From Thalassomonas actiniarum (lineage in GTDB: Bacteria; Pseudomonadota; Gammaproteobacteria; Enterobacterales; Alteromonadaceae): a stretch of 64,000 bases of DNA. The translations under genes were made by a program, and so were the position numbers. A model generated the notes under the pieces. It did not search any database. It was not told where the DNA came from and was given only the letters and a program-made list of their open reading frames with translations. The stretch is taken from NCBI RefSeq assembly GCF_000948975.2, contig NZ_CP059735.1:4462603-4526602 (forward strand), given 5' to 3'. Of the stretch, positions 27,100 through 36,193 are shown piece by piece. Within the stretch, counting starts at the first letter, position 1; the number at the start of each line of letters is the position of its first letter.

Positions 27100-29433
27100 A
27101 TGGATAAAACCACTAACCTCAATGCCGATGAAGTCATAGCAATTGAAAAAGCCCGGGTCAGGGAGCAGTTCCTGGCCCATTTCAGCACGGAGGAAAATAA
27201 AGACTATTTACAGCAGGATTACCGGGAATACCTGGATAAAAACTATCAGCGCCTGCTCGATGGCAATGCCGTTAACGATGACAATCCGAATAAAGCGCGT
27301 TATCCGGATCTCAAGGCCGCCGATTACCCGGCCAAAGATGCCCCCGAGTACGCCCTGGCGATATCGGGAGGCGGCATCCGTTCCGCCTCTTTTGCCATCG
27401 GGGTGATCCAGGGATTAAAAACCCGTCAGAGCGGCAATAACCCCCCGAGTATTTTTCATAAGCTCAGCTACCTGTCCACCGCTTCCGGCGGTGGCTACGC
27501 CGGTTCTGCCCTGAGCTGGTATCAGAAAAAATTTAACTTTTTCCCTTTTGGCAAGCGCAGCAGTTTTGCCGGTAGCCAGCACAATGGTGAAAGGGAAAAC
27601 AGCACCTTAAGTTATATCCGCCAGCACGGTAAATACCTGACCCCGCATCAGTTAGGGGGCGCTTCTTTAGTGGGTACTGTGCTTTTAAGCATTTTCCACT
27701 CCTTAATCGCCTATACCCTGCTGATGTGCTTTTTATTCCTGATCCTGATGCAGTTTTTCGGCGTATTTGCCGGTGTTTTGAATGTGAATACCGGCTCTGC
27801 CAGGTTTGATTTTTTTTGCGTCGCGCTTATTTTATTGGCAGCCGTTGCCATACTGTTTGCCATCACCACCTTAGTTTATGGGATCAGCTCGTATTTTATG
27901 CACTGGCTGGCACGTAATTATCCTTTTCGAATAAAGGTGCAGAAGTTTCTCGGTTACCTGGTGCGCGCCCTGGCAGCCGCGCTAGCTTTGGCCGCCTTAC
28001 CCCTTGCCGCACAGTTTGTCGATCCGCATATATCCAGCCCCTTATGGAGCGGCTCTATGGTTGGAGGCGCTTCATTGAGCAGCGTGCTTGGGGTATTGGT
28101 CTCCCTGAAGCAAATGAAAAACGACAGCGACAACAGCAAACCGCCGGGTATGCTCGACAAGCTGCTCAGCTCATTAATCGTCATCGCCCTGGTATTTGTG
28201 GTGCTGGTAGTCGCCTATTTATTGGCGGAATTGCTGCTGACTTTAGCGGCCAACGACCAGGGACAATGGCTGATACTGGCACTGGCGTTAACCGCCTTCT
28301 TTGGCCTGGGGGTTAATACCAACCAAATCAGTCCCCATAAAATGTATCGCGACCGCCTGATGGAAACCTTTTTAAAAGACCCCAACGTTGAAGCAAACGA
28401 CAAACTGCAAGTGCGGGGAAAAGCTGCCAACGACTCCCTGCTGTCAGAGCTGGCACAGGGAGACAACTGGTCGCCGTATCATTTGATCAATACCAATATC
28501 ATACTCAATAACGCCAGTCACCCCAAATACCGGGGACGTCTCGGGGACAGCTTTGTACTCTCCCCCCTGTATTGCGGCAGCGACGCCACCAGCTATGTGG
28601 CAACAGACATTTTTATCGACGGTAAATTAACCCTGGCCACCGCCATGTCGATTTCCGGGGCGGCATTAAATCCCCAGGCCGGCGTTTCCGGCATAGGAAA
28701 AACCACGACGCCGCTGGTATCTTATCTGCTGACCTTTTTCGGCATGCGCCTGGGTTACTGGGCATTAAACCCCAGGCACACCACAGAAAAAGATCAAAAG
28801 CGCAAACCCAACTATATCCGTCCCGGCACCGGCAACTTATTTAATTTCGGCCATGAAGAAGACAGCGACTTCGTTGAATTATCCGACGGCGGCCATTTTG
28901 ACAATACCGCGCTGTACGAACTGGTGCGCCGCCGCTTGCCGGTGATCATCCTCTCTGACGGCAGTGCCGATCCCGATGCCCATTATGATGACTTTGGCAA
29001 TGCGGTAGAACGTATCCGGGTAGATTTTGGCGTCCGCATCCGCTTTCCCGACCCGGAATTTAACCTCTGGGGCATGTCCCCCGGCAGCGCGGCGCTCAGA
29101 CCCGAGCAAAGCGACAAAAAAACCGACAGCAATATTATCGGCGAACAGGAAGATCAGCTGGCCCAACGCGGTTATGCCATTGGCGACATCGTCTACCCCA
29201 CAGTAGGAGAAAACAAGGCGTTTGTCGGTAAGCTCGTCTATATCAAGGCCACCCTAGTCAATAAGCTGCCGCGGGATCTATACGCCTATAAGGCCGCCAA
29301 CCCGGAATACCCGAACCAGCCAACCTCAGATCAGTTTTTTGACGAACGGCAATTTGAATCCTACCGGGAATTGGGCTACCAGCTGACCAAACAGTTTATA
29401 CAGGATGACAAGGCCATGCGCCAGCTTCCTTAA
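27100..29433 (+). CDS. Membrane-embedded patatin-like phospholipase
   Basis: A 777-residue lipid acyl hydrolase. The oxyanion motif SGGGIRSASFAIG is at 89-101, the nucleophile Ser129 lies in LSTASGGGYAGSAL, and the catalytic Asp596 is in LSDGGHFDNTALYE. Between nucleophile and Asp lie about five to six hydrophobic helices (residues 185-420), so the catalytic domain is interrupted by a membrane domain. The Ser environment reads TASGG rather than strict GxSxG, as in related bacterial patatins. It should act on membrane lipids at the inner membrane. It is translationally close to the GMC gene and 46 bases before the DUF4331-like gene. Confidence 0.87.
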   Translation: MDKTTNLNADEVIAIEKARVREQFLAHFSTEENKDYLQQDYREYLDKNYQRLLDGNAVNDDNPNKARYPDLKAADYPAKDAPEYALAISGGGIRSASFAIGVIQGLKTRQSGNNPPSIFHKLSYLSTASGGGYAGSALSWYQKKFNFFPFGKRSSFAGSQHNGERENSTLSYIRQHGKYLTPHQLGGASLVGTVLLSIFHSLIAYTLLMCFLFLILMQFFGVFAGVLNVNTGSARFDFFCVALILLAAVAILFAITTLVYGISSYFMHWLARNYPFRIKVQKFLGYLVRALAAALALAALPLAAQFVDPHISSPLWSGSMVGGASLSSVLGVLVSLKQMKNDSDNSKPPGMLDKLLSSLIVIALVFVVLVVAYLLAELLLTLAANDQGQWLILALALTAFFGLGVNTNQISPHKMYRDRLMETFLKDPNVEANDKLQVRGKAANDSLLSELAQGDNWSPYHLINTNIILNNASHPKYRGRLGDSFVLSPLYCGSDATSYVATDIFIDGKLTLATAMSISGAALNPQAGVSGIGKTTTPLVSYLLTFFGMRLGYWALNPRHTTEKDQKRKPNYIRPGTGNLFNFGHEEDSDFVELSDGGHFDNTALYELVRRRLPVIILSDGSADPDAHYDDFGNAVERIRVDFGVRIRFPDPEFNLWGMSPGSAALRPEQSDKKTDSNIIGEQEDQLAQRGYAIGDIVYPTVGENKAFVGKLVYIKATLVNKLPRDLYAYKAANPEYPNQPTSDQFFDERQFESYRELGYQLTKQFIQDDKAMRQLP

Positions 29434-29479
29434 ATCGGATAAAACACTTGGACTTTAACACCTTAAAAATGGACAACCT

Positions 29480-31195
29480 ATGAAACTCAAAACCTTGATG
29501 AAAAGCTTAATAAAAAGCCCGGCCTTGATTGCGCTGCTGTTAACGAGCTGGAGTTTTGTCGCCCCGGCCGCCGACCATAACGACCCCAATGCGGTGAATT
29601 CCATTTTTTCCAACATTCCGGTAAGCTCGGCAGATCTCTACGGCATGTTTGGCTATCCCAGTGACGATAAGTCCGACGGTGAAAAAGTGGTGCTGGCACT
29701 GACCTTCGCCCCGCTGCCGAAAACCGGTATTTTTGACCGGGACATGCTCTATAAAATCAAGGTCAACGCCGAGCCCAGGCATTCGATTAAACTCGAGGAG
29801 CACAGCTTAAAAGGCATCGCCTCTTATGTTGACGGCTTAAAAGATAAATACCTGCGCCTTAAAGCCGCCGAAATCCGGGTCACCTTCAGCACAGACAACC
29901 GCGCCAAGGTCGACTTTTTAGGTTTTCCCGAAGGGGATTTTTCCAAGGTGATAGACACCAATAAAACCCTGGATATTACCACGCCGGCGGGCCATAAAAT
30001 CAAAACCTTCCTCGGCGGCCGTGATGATCCCTTCTTTAACGACCTGCCCGGTTTTTTCCGCTCCATAAACTACGGCCCGCAATATTACCGTATCCCGGAT
30101 ACCGACCCTATGGACCACCGCGAGTTACCGATCCCGAAAACCCTGCTGGAAATAGAGGACAATACCTTATTTAATTTCGATCCCGAACATCCCGACCACG
30201 GCGTCACCACCAAGTTCTACCTGCCCGAAGACGCCAAAATCACCCTGGACGCCAAACGTTATAAAACCGACGCCCAGGGCAACTACCGCCTGGTCTACAG
30301 CGGCAGGGACGCGCAAAAAGGCCGCAATATCAACGGATTGGTTTTTGAAGTACCGCTAGACTTTATCACCCAAAAGCCGCAAAGCGACCGTATCGTACGC
30401 ATCTGGGGAGAAAGCTGGGTCTCTAAGGCATCGAGCAAAATTGCCCATTATGCCCCCTCCTTCTGGCAAAACCTGTGGCTGGGCATCGCCAGCTTTTTCG
30501 GCAACGATCCCACCGCACAGGAATTTAACGATAACGATGCCAACTACAACCGGGTCGATACCGTGGGGGTGCCTTTCCTTGATGCCGGCTTAAGCGAGCG
30601 TTATGACGACAGAAACATCGGCGCCAACAACCTCAAGTTATCCCTGCATTTTGTCAAACGCTTCGGCCATCTCGGCTGGGGTTTTGGCCCTTCGGTGACG
30701 GCGCTGGGCATAGACACCTGTTTCGACCACGACAACTCAAAGGTTTCCGTGTATAAAACCTATAAACTGGCCACCAAGGCCTTCCCGCGGGCAAAAAAAT
30801 GCTTCTTCCAGGAGCTGAACATGCCGGATGACAGCTGGAACAATTCCGGCAAAGACATACCGCTTCGGCGCACCTTTGAACTCTTTATTCCCAACCTGAC
30901 CTCCATCGACATGGACACCACAGGCACCTGGCCCTTTGGCCGCCGCTTTGAAGATCAGGTAGCCACCCGCTTCCTGTCGACCTTTTTAGATATGAAATCA
31001 GGCTGCGGCGGACAAAAATGTAATGTCGAAACCCTGGGGGATCTAAGCTTATGGGACAAGGCCCCGGTAATGCCGAAAAACCCGCCCAACCCGCTGTTTA
31101 ACGACGCCCCGTTTAGCAATAGCTTTCCTTATATGCCCCCGCCCTGGCCCGGCGGCGATATCCAGGAGGAAGAATATGAATATCGCAACAGATAG
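29480..31195 (+). CDS. Exported DUF4331-like protein
   Basis: A 571-residue protein with a signal peptide (residues 1-30, cleavage after APA). The mature start, ADHNDPNAV followed by VSSADLYGMFGYP and then LALTFAPLPKTGIFD, matches the DUF4331 pattern in which an exported protein opens with an HxxP-like motif, a DLY segment and a beta-sheet core. Function is unknown for the family. Several Cys residues (for example CGGQKC near 513-518) could form disulphides. It sits eight bases before the TPR lipoprotein gene and is probably part of the same envelope system. Confidence 0.65.
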   Translation: MKLKTLMKSLIKSPALIALLLTSWSFVAPAADHNDPNAVNSIFSNIPVSSADLYGMFGYPSDDKSDGEKVVLALTFAPLPKTGIFDRDMLYKIKVNAEPRHSIKLEEHSLKGIASYVDGLKDKYLRLKAAEIRVTFSTDNRAKVDFLGFPEGDFSKVIDTNKTLDITTPAGHKIKTFLGGRDDPFFNDLPGFFRSINYGPQYYRIPDTDPMDHRELPIPKTLLEIEDNTLFNFDPEHPDHGVTTKFYLPEDAKITLDAKRYKTDAQGNYRLVYSGRDAQKGRNINGLVFEVPLDFITQKPQSDRIVRIWGESWVSKASSKIAHYAPSFWQNLWLGIASFFGNDPTAQEFNDNDANYNRVDTVGVPFLDAGLSERYDDRNIGANNLKLSLHFVKRFGHLGWGFGPSVTALGIDTCFDHDNSKVSVYKTYKLATKAFPRAKKCFFQELNMPDDSWNNSGKDIPLRRTFELFIPNLTSIDMDTTGTWPFGRRFEDQVATRFLSTFLDMKSGCGGQKCNVETLGDLSLWDKAPVMPKNPPNPLFNDAPFSNSFPYMPPPWPGGDIQEEEYEYRNR

Positions 31196-31212
31196 CACTG
31201 CCGGTGGCCAAA

Positions 31213-32517
31213 ATGATGCCTGATAAAATTTTACTCAAAGCACCTGGGGGAATAAGCCGCCTTATTCCCCGGCTGCTGCCTCCTTTATGCTTATGTATGA
31301 TCACGGCGCTGCTAAGCGCCTGCAGCGAACCTGTTGTCAGCGCGTATCAGCAAGATATGCAGCAATTGCAGCAAAATATTGCCAAACTCAACGCCCAGCT
31401 CGGGCTTGAGACTGACGATAAAAATAGCAATGAAAATACCGAGAAGGAAGCTGCAAACAAAAACACAGCAAACATCCCGCCACCGGCCATCATCCAGGCC
31501 CCGGGGCAGCTGCTGATCAAACTCAGTGAGCTCTACCATAAAAAAGCCGTACTCACCGGCAGGTATCAGGATTATCAGAAACTTGAGTTATTACTCAATA
31601 AGATGTCCGGTCAACTAAATAATCCGCCGGCGCTGCGTTATGCCAAAGCCAACTTTAATGCCGGCATGCACAGGTTCGATAATGCCATCAGCTTGCTTGA
31701 TAGCTTACCGCCACAGGCACAAGAGAGCACACCGGTACGGGCATTACGCCTTGATATTGCCCTGCAACTTGGCCAGTACCGCCAGGCAGAAAGCCAGTTA
31801 CAGGCCTTGATAGCAGATGCCCCCGGCTGGGAAAACCTGGTCCGCCTCGCCCACTACTCCCTTAATACCGGAGAGCCTGACCGGGCCAGAGCCTTGTATC
31901 AGCAAGCCGGAGAGATGCTTTCCGCCAAACAGCTTTATCAATATGCCTGGGTCAAGCTGCAACAAGGCTTGCTGGAGTTAGAACAGGAAAACTATGATCT
32001 GGCGCTGGCGTTTTATCAAACCGCCGACCGCGCCTATTCCGGCTACTGGCTGATTGAAGAACACATCGCCGAAATACTCACCCTGACGGGGAAAAAGCAA
32101 GAGGCCGAAGGCATGTACCGGGCACTGGTGTCTGAAAACCCCAACCCGGAATTAAAACTGGCGCTGGCAGACTTGCTGCTTGAGCAAAACGGACAGACGG
32201 AAGAAGCCGAGCAATTGCACAATGAAGCCATGGCAGAGTTTACCCTCAGACAGCAAATGTACCCCGAAGCCGCCGCCGGACATTTTGTCGAACGCCTGCT
32301 CACCCTGGAGCAAACCCACCCGGCACTGCTGAGCAGCGCCCAGCTCAACTTCAATGCCCGTCCCAATGCCGACAGCAAAACCCTGCTGGCGAAAAGCTAC
32401 CTTAAGCTTGGCCAAACCAAGCAGGCGGAGCAGCTTTACCGGCAGATCTTATCCACCCCCTGGCGCAACCCGGGGATAGAGGAGCTGGCCCGGGGACTGG
32501 AAAAGACACTTGAGTAA
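31213..32517 (+). CDS. TPR-repeat lipoprotein
   Basis: A 434-residue lipoprotein: Lys/Arg-containing start, hydrophobic segment, then lipobox LLSAC near residue 38. A short coiled coil and a Glu/Asn-rich linker follow (about 45-95), then about eight tetratricopeptide-like helical repeats to the end (for example YQTADRAYSGYWLIEEHIAE and LAKSYLKLGQTKQAEQLYRQ). It would scaffold protein-protein contacts in the envelope. A GTG at 31204 is in frame, but ATG 31213 follows GGTGG at good spacing. It closes the five-gene operon. Confidence 0.8.
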   Translation: MMPDKILLKAPGGISRLIPRLLPPLCLCMITALLSACSEPVVSAYQQDMQQLQQNIAKLNAQLGLETDDKNSNENTEKEAANKNTANIPPPAIIQAPGQLLIKLSELYHKKAVLTGRYQDYQKLELLLNKMSGQLNNPPALRYAKANFNAGMHRFDNAISLLDSLPPQAQESTPVRALRLDIALQLGQYRQAESQLQALIADAPGWENLVRLAHYSLNTGEPDRARALYQQAGEMLSAKQLYQYAWVKLQQGLLELEQENYDLALAFYQTADRAYSGYWLIEEHIAEILTLTGKKQEAEGMYRALVSENPNPELKLALADLLLEQNGQTEEAEQLHNEAMAEFTLRQQMYPEAAAGHFVERLLTLEQTHPALLSSAQLNFNARPNADSKTLLAKSYLKLGQTKQAEQLYRQILSTPWRNPGIEELARGLEKTLE

Positions 32518-32523
32518 AAGCTA

Positions 32524-32802
32524 CTAACTGTTTTTCATACGCCGACCGGCCAGCCCCATAAGCCCGAGGGCCAACAGGGCACCCGTGGCCGGTTCCGGCA
32601 CATCGGCAACTTCGCTGACAACCTGTAATCCCGTATTTTCAGTGATCGCTGAAGAAGTAATGGTGTAACCCGTCAAGGACACATCACTGACGGAGGACAA
32701 AGGATCCATGATCGCCTCGGCATAGGCATTCGCATTGCCTATGTGGCTGAGCATTACCGTAAACAGTAAATGCCATTGAAAAGCTCCCTCGACGACAATC
32801 AT
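32524..32802 (-). CDS. Small PEP-CTERM sorting-signal protein, possibly a remnant
   Basis: A 92-residue ORF whose C-terminus is a textbook PEP-CTERM signal: VPEPATGALLALGLMGLAG then RR. Exosortase systems cleave such signals and display the protein outside the cell. The N-terminus is poor: no ribosome binding site, an in-frame stop just before the ATG, and only a weak hydrophobic stretch. It may be the surviving 3' end of a longer gene, or the start may be wrong. It is convergent with the TPR gene, six bases away. Confidence 0.55.
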   Translation of the reverse strand: MIVVEGAFQWHLLFTVMLSHIGNANAYAEAIMDPLSSVSDVSLTGYTITSSAITENTGLQVVSEVADVPEPATGALLALGLMGLAGRRMKNS

Positions 32803-33340
32803 TTTTCAGAAAAAGCAGAAAATTTCTGTAAGCTGCCTAATTCCCAAATAAACTATTAACCGGCCAACTCACCTTGCCCGGTCGATTTTTAAACAACCTG
32901 AGGAAATAAAAAATCCCAGGTAAAAGTAATTTTTTATTTCTGCTGTGGCTTTATCGATTGAATATTATACAAAACATGACAAAAAATAATTTTAAATTGA
33001 TATATTTTATCCCTGCAACTCATTAGACCACAATTCTTAGTTACTGTGTTTTAAACAAATAATTTTTTACTCACCAATGAATAATTTACCGTGTCGTAAT
33101 TGTTCGAATTTCTGTCGCACCAGTGCGATCCCTTAAACCCGCTCTTTGTTAACCTCAAATCACTTGTTGCGGTAAAGCCCTATATGAGTTACCGAGCATT
33201 TCTTAGCAGAAATATCAGGCAACTGATGGTTATAGCTTAAGTAACTAAAGACCTTAGCGACAACAAGAACATAATAACTATAAACAAAGTGCAGCAGCAG
33301 CTCAGACAATGGCCGCTGCCGATAAAAAGGAAGAAAGTAC
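32803..33340. other. AT-rich intergenic region
   Basis: 538 bases between the divergent PEP-CTERM ORF and the metalloprotease. The stretch 32930-33090 is very AT-rich and probably carries the protease promoter. No gene, hairpin or repeat that I can support. Confidence 0.4.
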
Positions 33341-34591
33341 ATGATCAAAAGCAAAATTGCTTTAGCCCTTGGCTTAAGCTTGTTAACCTCAGCTGCCATG
33401 GCAGCCAAGCCTGTCAATTCCATCATGAATGCCAGTGCCCAGGCCAATGCCTGGGGCAAAGACAGGGTATTACAGAATATCGCCGGTAAAGCCCAGTCGC
33501 GCGCTATCGACCTGGTAGAGCTTGATGCCCAAAGCATTATGTTAGACAGTGATGAAATCAGCCTGAGCGTTAACGGCCGCGATCTCACGATTTTAAAAAA
33601 CAGCGCCAAACAAACCGGCAACGGCACCCTGATTTGGGCGGGTAACATCCTGGAAACTGCCAGCGCAACGACAGGTTTAGACCCGCGTAATTCCGTTACT
33701 TTTGTCCGTAACAATAATAAAGTGACCGCCAATATCCGTCTTGAAGGCGAACTGTATCAATTACGCCCGCTGGCGGGTTCTGGCCATGCCCTGATCACGG
33801 TTGATGAGAGCCAGGCACCGGCAGATCACCCGGCAGAGTTCGACCATATCGCCAAAGCCGCCAAGCAGGACATGAAGGCGGCAATCCAGGCCAAGCCGGG
33901 CACTGATCCGGGCACACCACCGGATCCGGGACCGACTGAAACTATCCGTATCATGGTACATTATACTCCGGCAGCAGCTGCCGCCAGCGGTGATATCAAC
34001 GGCTTGATTGATTTGGCTATCGCAGAAACCAACCAGGGATATGCCAATGCCGGTGTGACCATTAATATGGAACTTGCCGGTAAATACCAGGTGAACTACA
34101 CCGAAAGCGGCAACTTTGAAACCGACCTTGCCCGTTACCGTGAAACCAGTGATGGCGTGATGGACAGTATCCACAATACCCGGGATCAAATCAGCGCCGA
34201 TGTCGGGATGCTGATGATAGACAACGGCCAATACTGCGGCTTGGCTTCCGGTATCGGCTCTACGGCAGAAACCGCTTTTGCCGCCGTGCATTATGACTGC
34301 GCCACAGGGTATTACTCCTTTGGCCACGAAGTCGGCCATCTGCAGTCTGCCCGTCACGATCCGAAAAACGATCCGACCAAAACCCCTTATGCCTACGGCC
34401 ACGGCTACCAGGCCGACCGTGCAGGATGGCGCACCATTATGGCGTATAACTGTCGCCGCGGCTGTACCCGTATCAACTATTGGTCAAACCCTTTTGTCCA
34501 GTATAACGGTGACGTGATGGGCACAGAAGCCAGCAGCTTCAATGCTTTGGTATTAAATACCACCAAAACTGAAATTGCGGCTTTCCGTTAA
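33341..34591 (+). CDS. Secreted metzincin-type zinc metalloprotease
   Basis: A 416-residue protein with a signal peptide (1-21, cleavage after AMA), a propeptide-like region to about 190, a Pro/Gly-rich linker (PGTDPGTPPDPGP) and a protease domain. The zinc motif HEVGHLQSARH gives His329, Glu330, His333 and His339, the HExxHxxxxxH spacing of metzincins. The usual Gly at position eight of the motif is Ser. A downstream IMAYNCRRGC segment supplies the Met-turn. It resembles reprolysin-like or peptidyl-Asp (M72) endopeptidases. It is likely a secreted nutrient-acquisition protease. AAGGAAG precedes ATG 33341. Confidence 0.85.
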   Translation: MIKSKIALALGLSLLTSAAMAAKPVNSIMNASAQANAWGKDRVLQNIAGKAQSRAIDLVELDAQSIMLDSDEISLSVNGRDLTILKNSAKQTGNGTLIWAGNILETASATTGLDPRNSVTFVRNNNKVTANIRLEGELYQLRPLAGSGHALITVDESQAPADHPAEFDHIAKAAKQDMKAAIQAKPGTDPGTPPDPGPTETIRIMVHYTPAAAAASGDINGLIDLAIAETNQGYANAGVTINMELAGKYQVNYTESGNFETDLARYRETSDGVMDSIHNTRDQISADVGMLMIDNGQYCGLASGIGSTAETAFAAVHYDCATGYYSFGHEVGHLQSARHDPKNDPTKTPYAYGHGYQADRAGWRTIMAYNCRRGCTRINYWSNPFVQYNGDVMGTEASSFNALVLNTTKTEIAAFR

Positions 34592-34613
34592 GCCTGTGCT
34601 TTACGAGTAAACG

Positions 34614-34647
34614 AAGGCCGGACACAGCCCTAACTGAGTCCGGCCTT
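34614..34647 (+). terminator. Rho-independent terminator of the metalloprotease gene
   Basis: AAGGCCGGAC at 34614-34623 pairs with GTCCGGCCTT at 34638-34647, followed by TTG on the plus strand. Located 23 bases after the stop codon. Confidence 0.82.
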
Positions 34648-34713
34648 TTGTTATCGGTCTTGCTTCTATAACATGTCAGTTATCAAGGCGGAGCAAACAA
34701 CTTATTGGCACGC

Positions 34714-35139
34714 TTAATCAAGCCCCCAGTGCTTTTGCATTTCATAATATAAAAACGAAGCAGTCCAGGTGATCAGCACTAAACCGGTTAATGACTCTAT
34801 GCCGGTTAAATATCTTAAGTCTCCCTCCGGCTGGATATCGCCAAAACCTAAGGTAGTAAAAACCGTAAAGGAGAAATAACCACAGTCCAATAAACTGCCG
34901 CTAACATTGCCGCTAAGATGTCCCCAACCTTCAGCGCTGTTGAAAAAATAATAGGCCAGGGCAAAAATCCAGATCTCAAAGGCATGTGCGGTTAAGGCGC
35001 CGAGTACACCAAGGACAATCCGGTATCTGTGATGTATCTTCATTTTCGGAATAAAGCGGGTCATACGGTACAAAAACTCATAATGTACCAGTACCGCGGC
35101 GATCACCACCAGGCTATTGATCAAAAACAGGGCTATCAT
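34714..35139 (-). CDS. Two-TM potassium-channel-like protein
   Basis: A 141-residue membrane protein. A TM helix occurs at residues 2-22, another at about 45-65, a pore loop with FTTLGFGDIQP matching the selectivity filter TxGFGD of Ion_trans_2 channels, and a final helix at 115-135. It probably forms a tetrameric cation channel. No cytoplasmic ligand-binding domain is present, so gating is unknown. GAGGAAAAA precedes ATG 35139. Confidence 0.82.
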   Translation of the reverse strand: MIALFLINSLVVIAAVLVHYEFLYRMTRFIPKMKIHHRYRIVLGVLGALTAHAFEIWIFALAYYFFNSAEGWGHLSGNVSGSLLDCGYFSFTVFTTLGFGDIQPEGDLRYLTGIESLTGLVLITWTASFLYYEMQKHWGLD

Positions 35140-35360
35140 TTTTTCCTCTTGAGTCAGGAAGACTCCTTAACAAAACAACGCTGGCAGTAAGCCGTATAAT
35201 CACTGCCTCTTGCGCTAGGTTAAAATATAACTCATTGAAGAACAAGCAACTAGCCAGTCAATTTCACTCAAGAAACCACTGCCTGTGTTTTAAATAGCCC
35301 CCTGAAGCTGGAAAGGTTAACGGGCAGTCCCTGCAACTGCCCGGCATCGCTATTTCCCGA

Positions 35361-36077
35361 TTATTTGCCTTGGCTGGCCTGGGACATATAGCTGTCATAT
35401 ACCCAGCCATAAGAGGTGTGAGTGCCCAAAACTCCGCCTAGCTCCATGCCTTTAGGACTGCGCCAGTCGTCCATGATCTCCGCCAGCACTGAGCCCCAGG
35501 TAGTCACTTTCACTCCCGCCTGAGTCATGCGGGCAATAGCCGCCTGCTGTACCGTATCATTCCAGGTACCGGAGGCGTCAATCACGGCATAAACATCATA
35601 CCCTTCGGCAACCGCACTCAGGGCCGGAAATAATAAACAAACGTCGGTGACCAGACCTGCCATAATAATTTTCTTGCGCCCGGTTTTTTCTATGGCTTTT
35701 TTAAACTCAGGTGATTTCCAGGCATTAATCTCTCCCTGACGGTTAATCACCGGGGCATCGGGCAGATTTTCCAGAATATCCGGCATGATGGGGCCGTTTG
35801 GTCCGCCCGGATAGCTGGAGGTGATAACACTGGGCAATTCCAGTACCTTGGCCATAGCGGTTAAGCCGCGGATATTGTTTTTTAACAACATAGGATCTAA
35901 GTCCCTGACCCCAACCAATAAACCGGTTTGATGGTCAATCATCGCCAGCATGGCATTGTCCGGGGTTAACGTTTCGGAAAATTTGTTAGCGGCCGGCTCA
36001 TTTTGGGCCCAGCCGATAGAACTGAAAGCCAGGGTTGCAGCGGTTAATAACGCGCTAAGGGTTTTAAATTTTTTCAT
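35361..36077 (-). CDS. Exported isochorismatase-family hydrolase
   Basis: A 238-residue protein with a signal peptide (1-24, cleavage after GWA). Isochorismatase-fold motifs: the catalytic Asp in MLAMIDHQTGL, the Lys region in RKKIIMAGLVTDVCL, and the nucleophilic Cys in TDVCLLFP. The closest known subgroup is YcaC-like hydrolases of uncertain substrate, which are normally cytoplasmic; export is unusual. It is encoded 116 bases downstream of the pirin gene on the same strand, opposite a LysR regulator that probably controls both. Confidence 0.83.
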   Translation of the reverse strand: MKKFKTLSALLTAATLAFSSIGWAQNEPAANKFSETLTPDNAMLAMIDHQTGLLVGVRDLDPMLLKNNIRGLTAMAKVLELPSVITSSYPGGPNGPIMPDILENLPDAPVINRQGEINAWKSPEFKKAIEKTGRKKIIMAGLVTDVCLLFPALSAVAEGYDVYAVIDASGTWNDTVQQAAIARMTQAGVKVTTWGSVLAEIMDDWRSPKGMELGGVLGTHTSYGWVYDSYMSQASQGK

Positions 36078-36140
36078 GGGTTACTCTCTTGCTTGGTTAA
36101 TATAAGTTAAGGTTCATCCGCCGGGCCTGAGCCGGGCTTC

Positions 36141-36189
36141 ATTTCGAGGCAATTACCTCAAGGTATTTATTTCAAGGCATTTACCTCAA
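36141..36189. repeat. Two 21-base direct repeats
   Basis: ATTTCGAGGCAATTACCTCAA at 36141 recurs at 36169 with two mismatches, 28 bases apart. Each copy can fold a small hairpin on AGG/CCT. The repeats lie between the pirin and isochorismatase-like genes. Function is unknown; slippage duplication is possible. Confidence 0.5.
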
Positions 36190-36193
36190 AACA

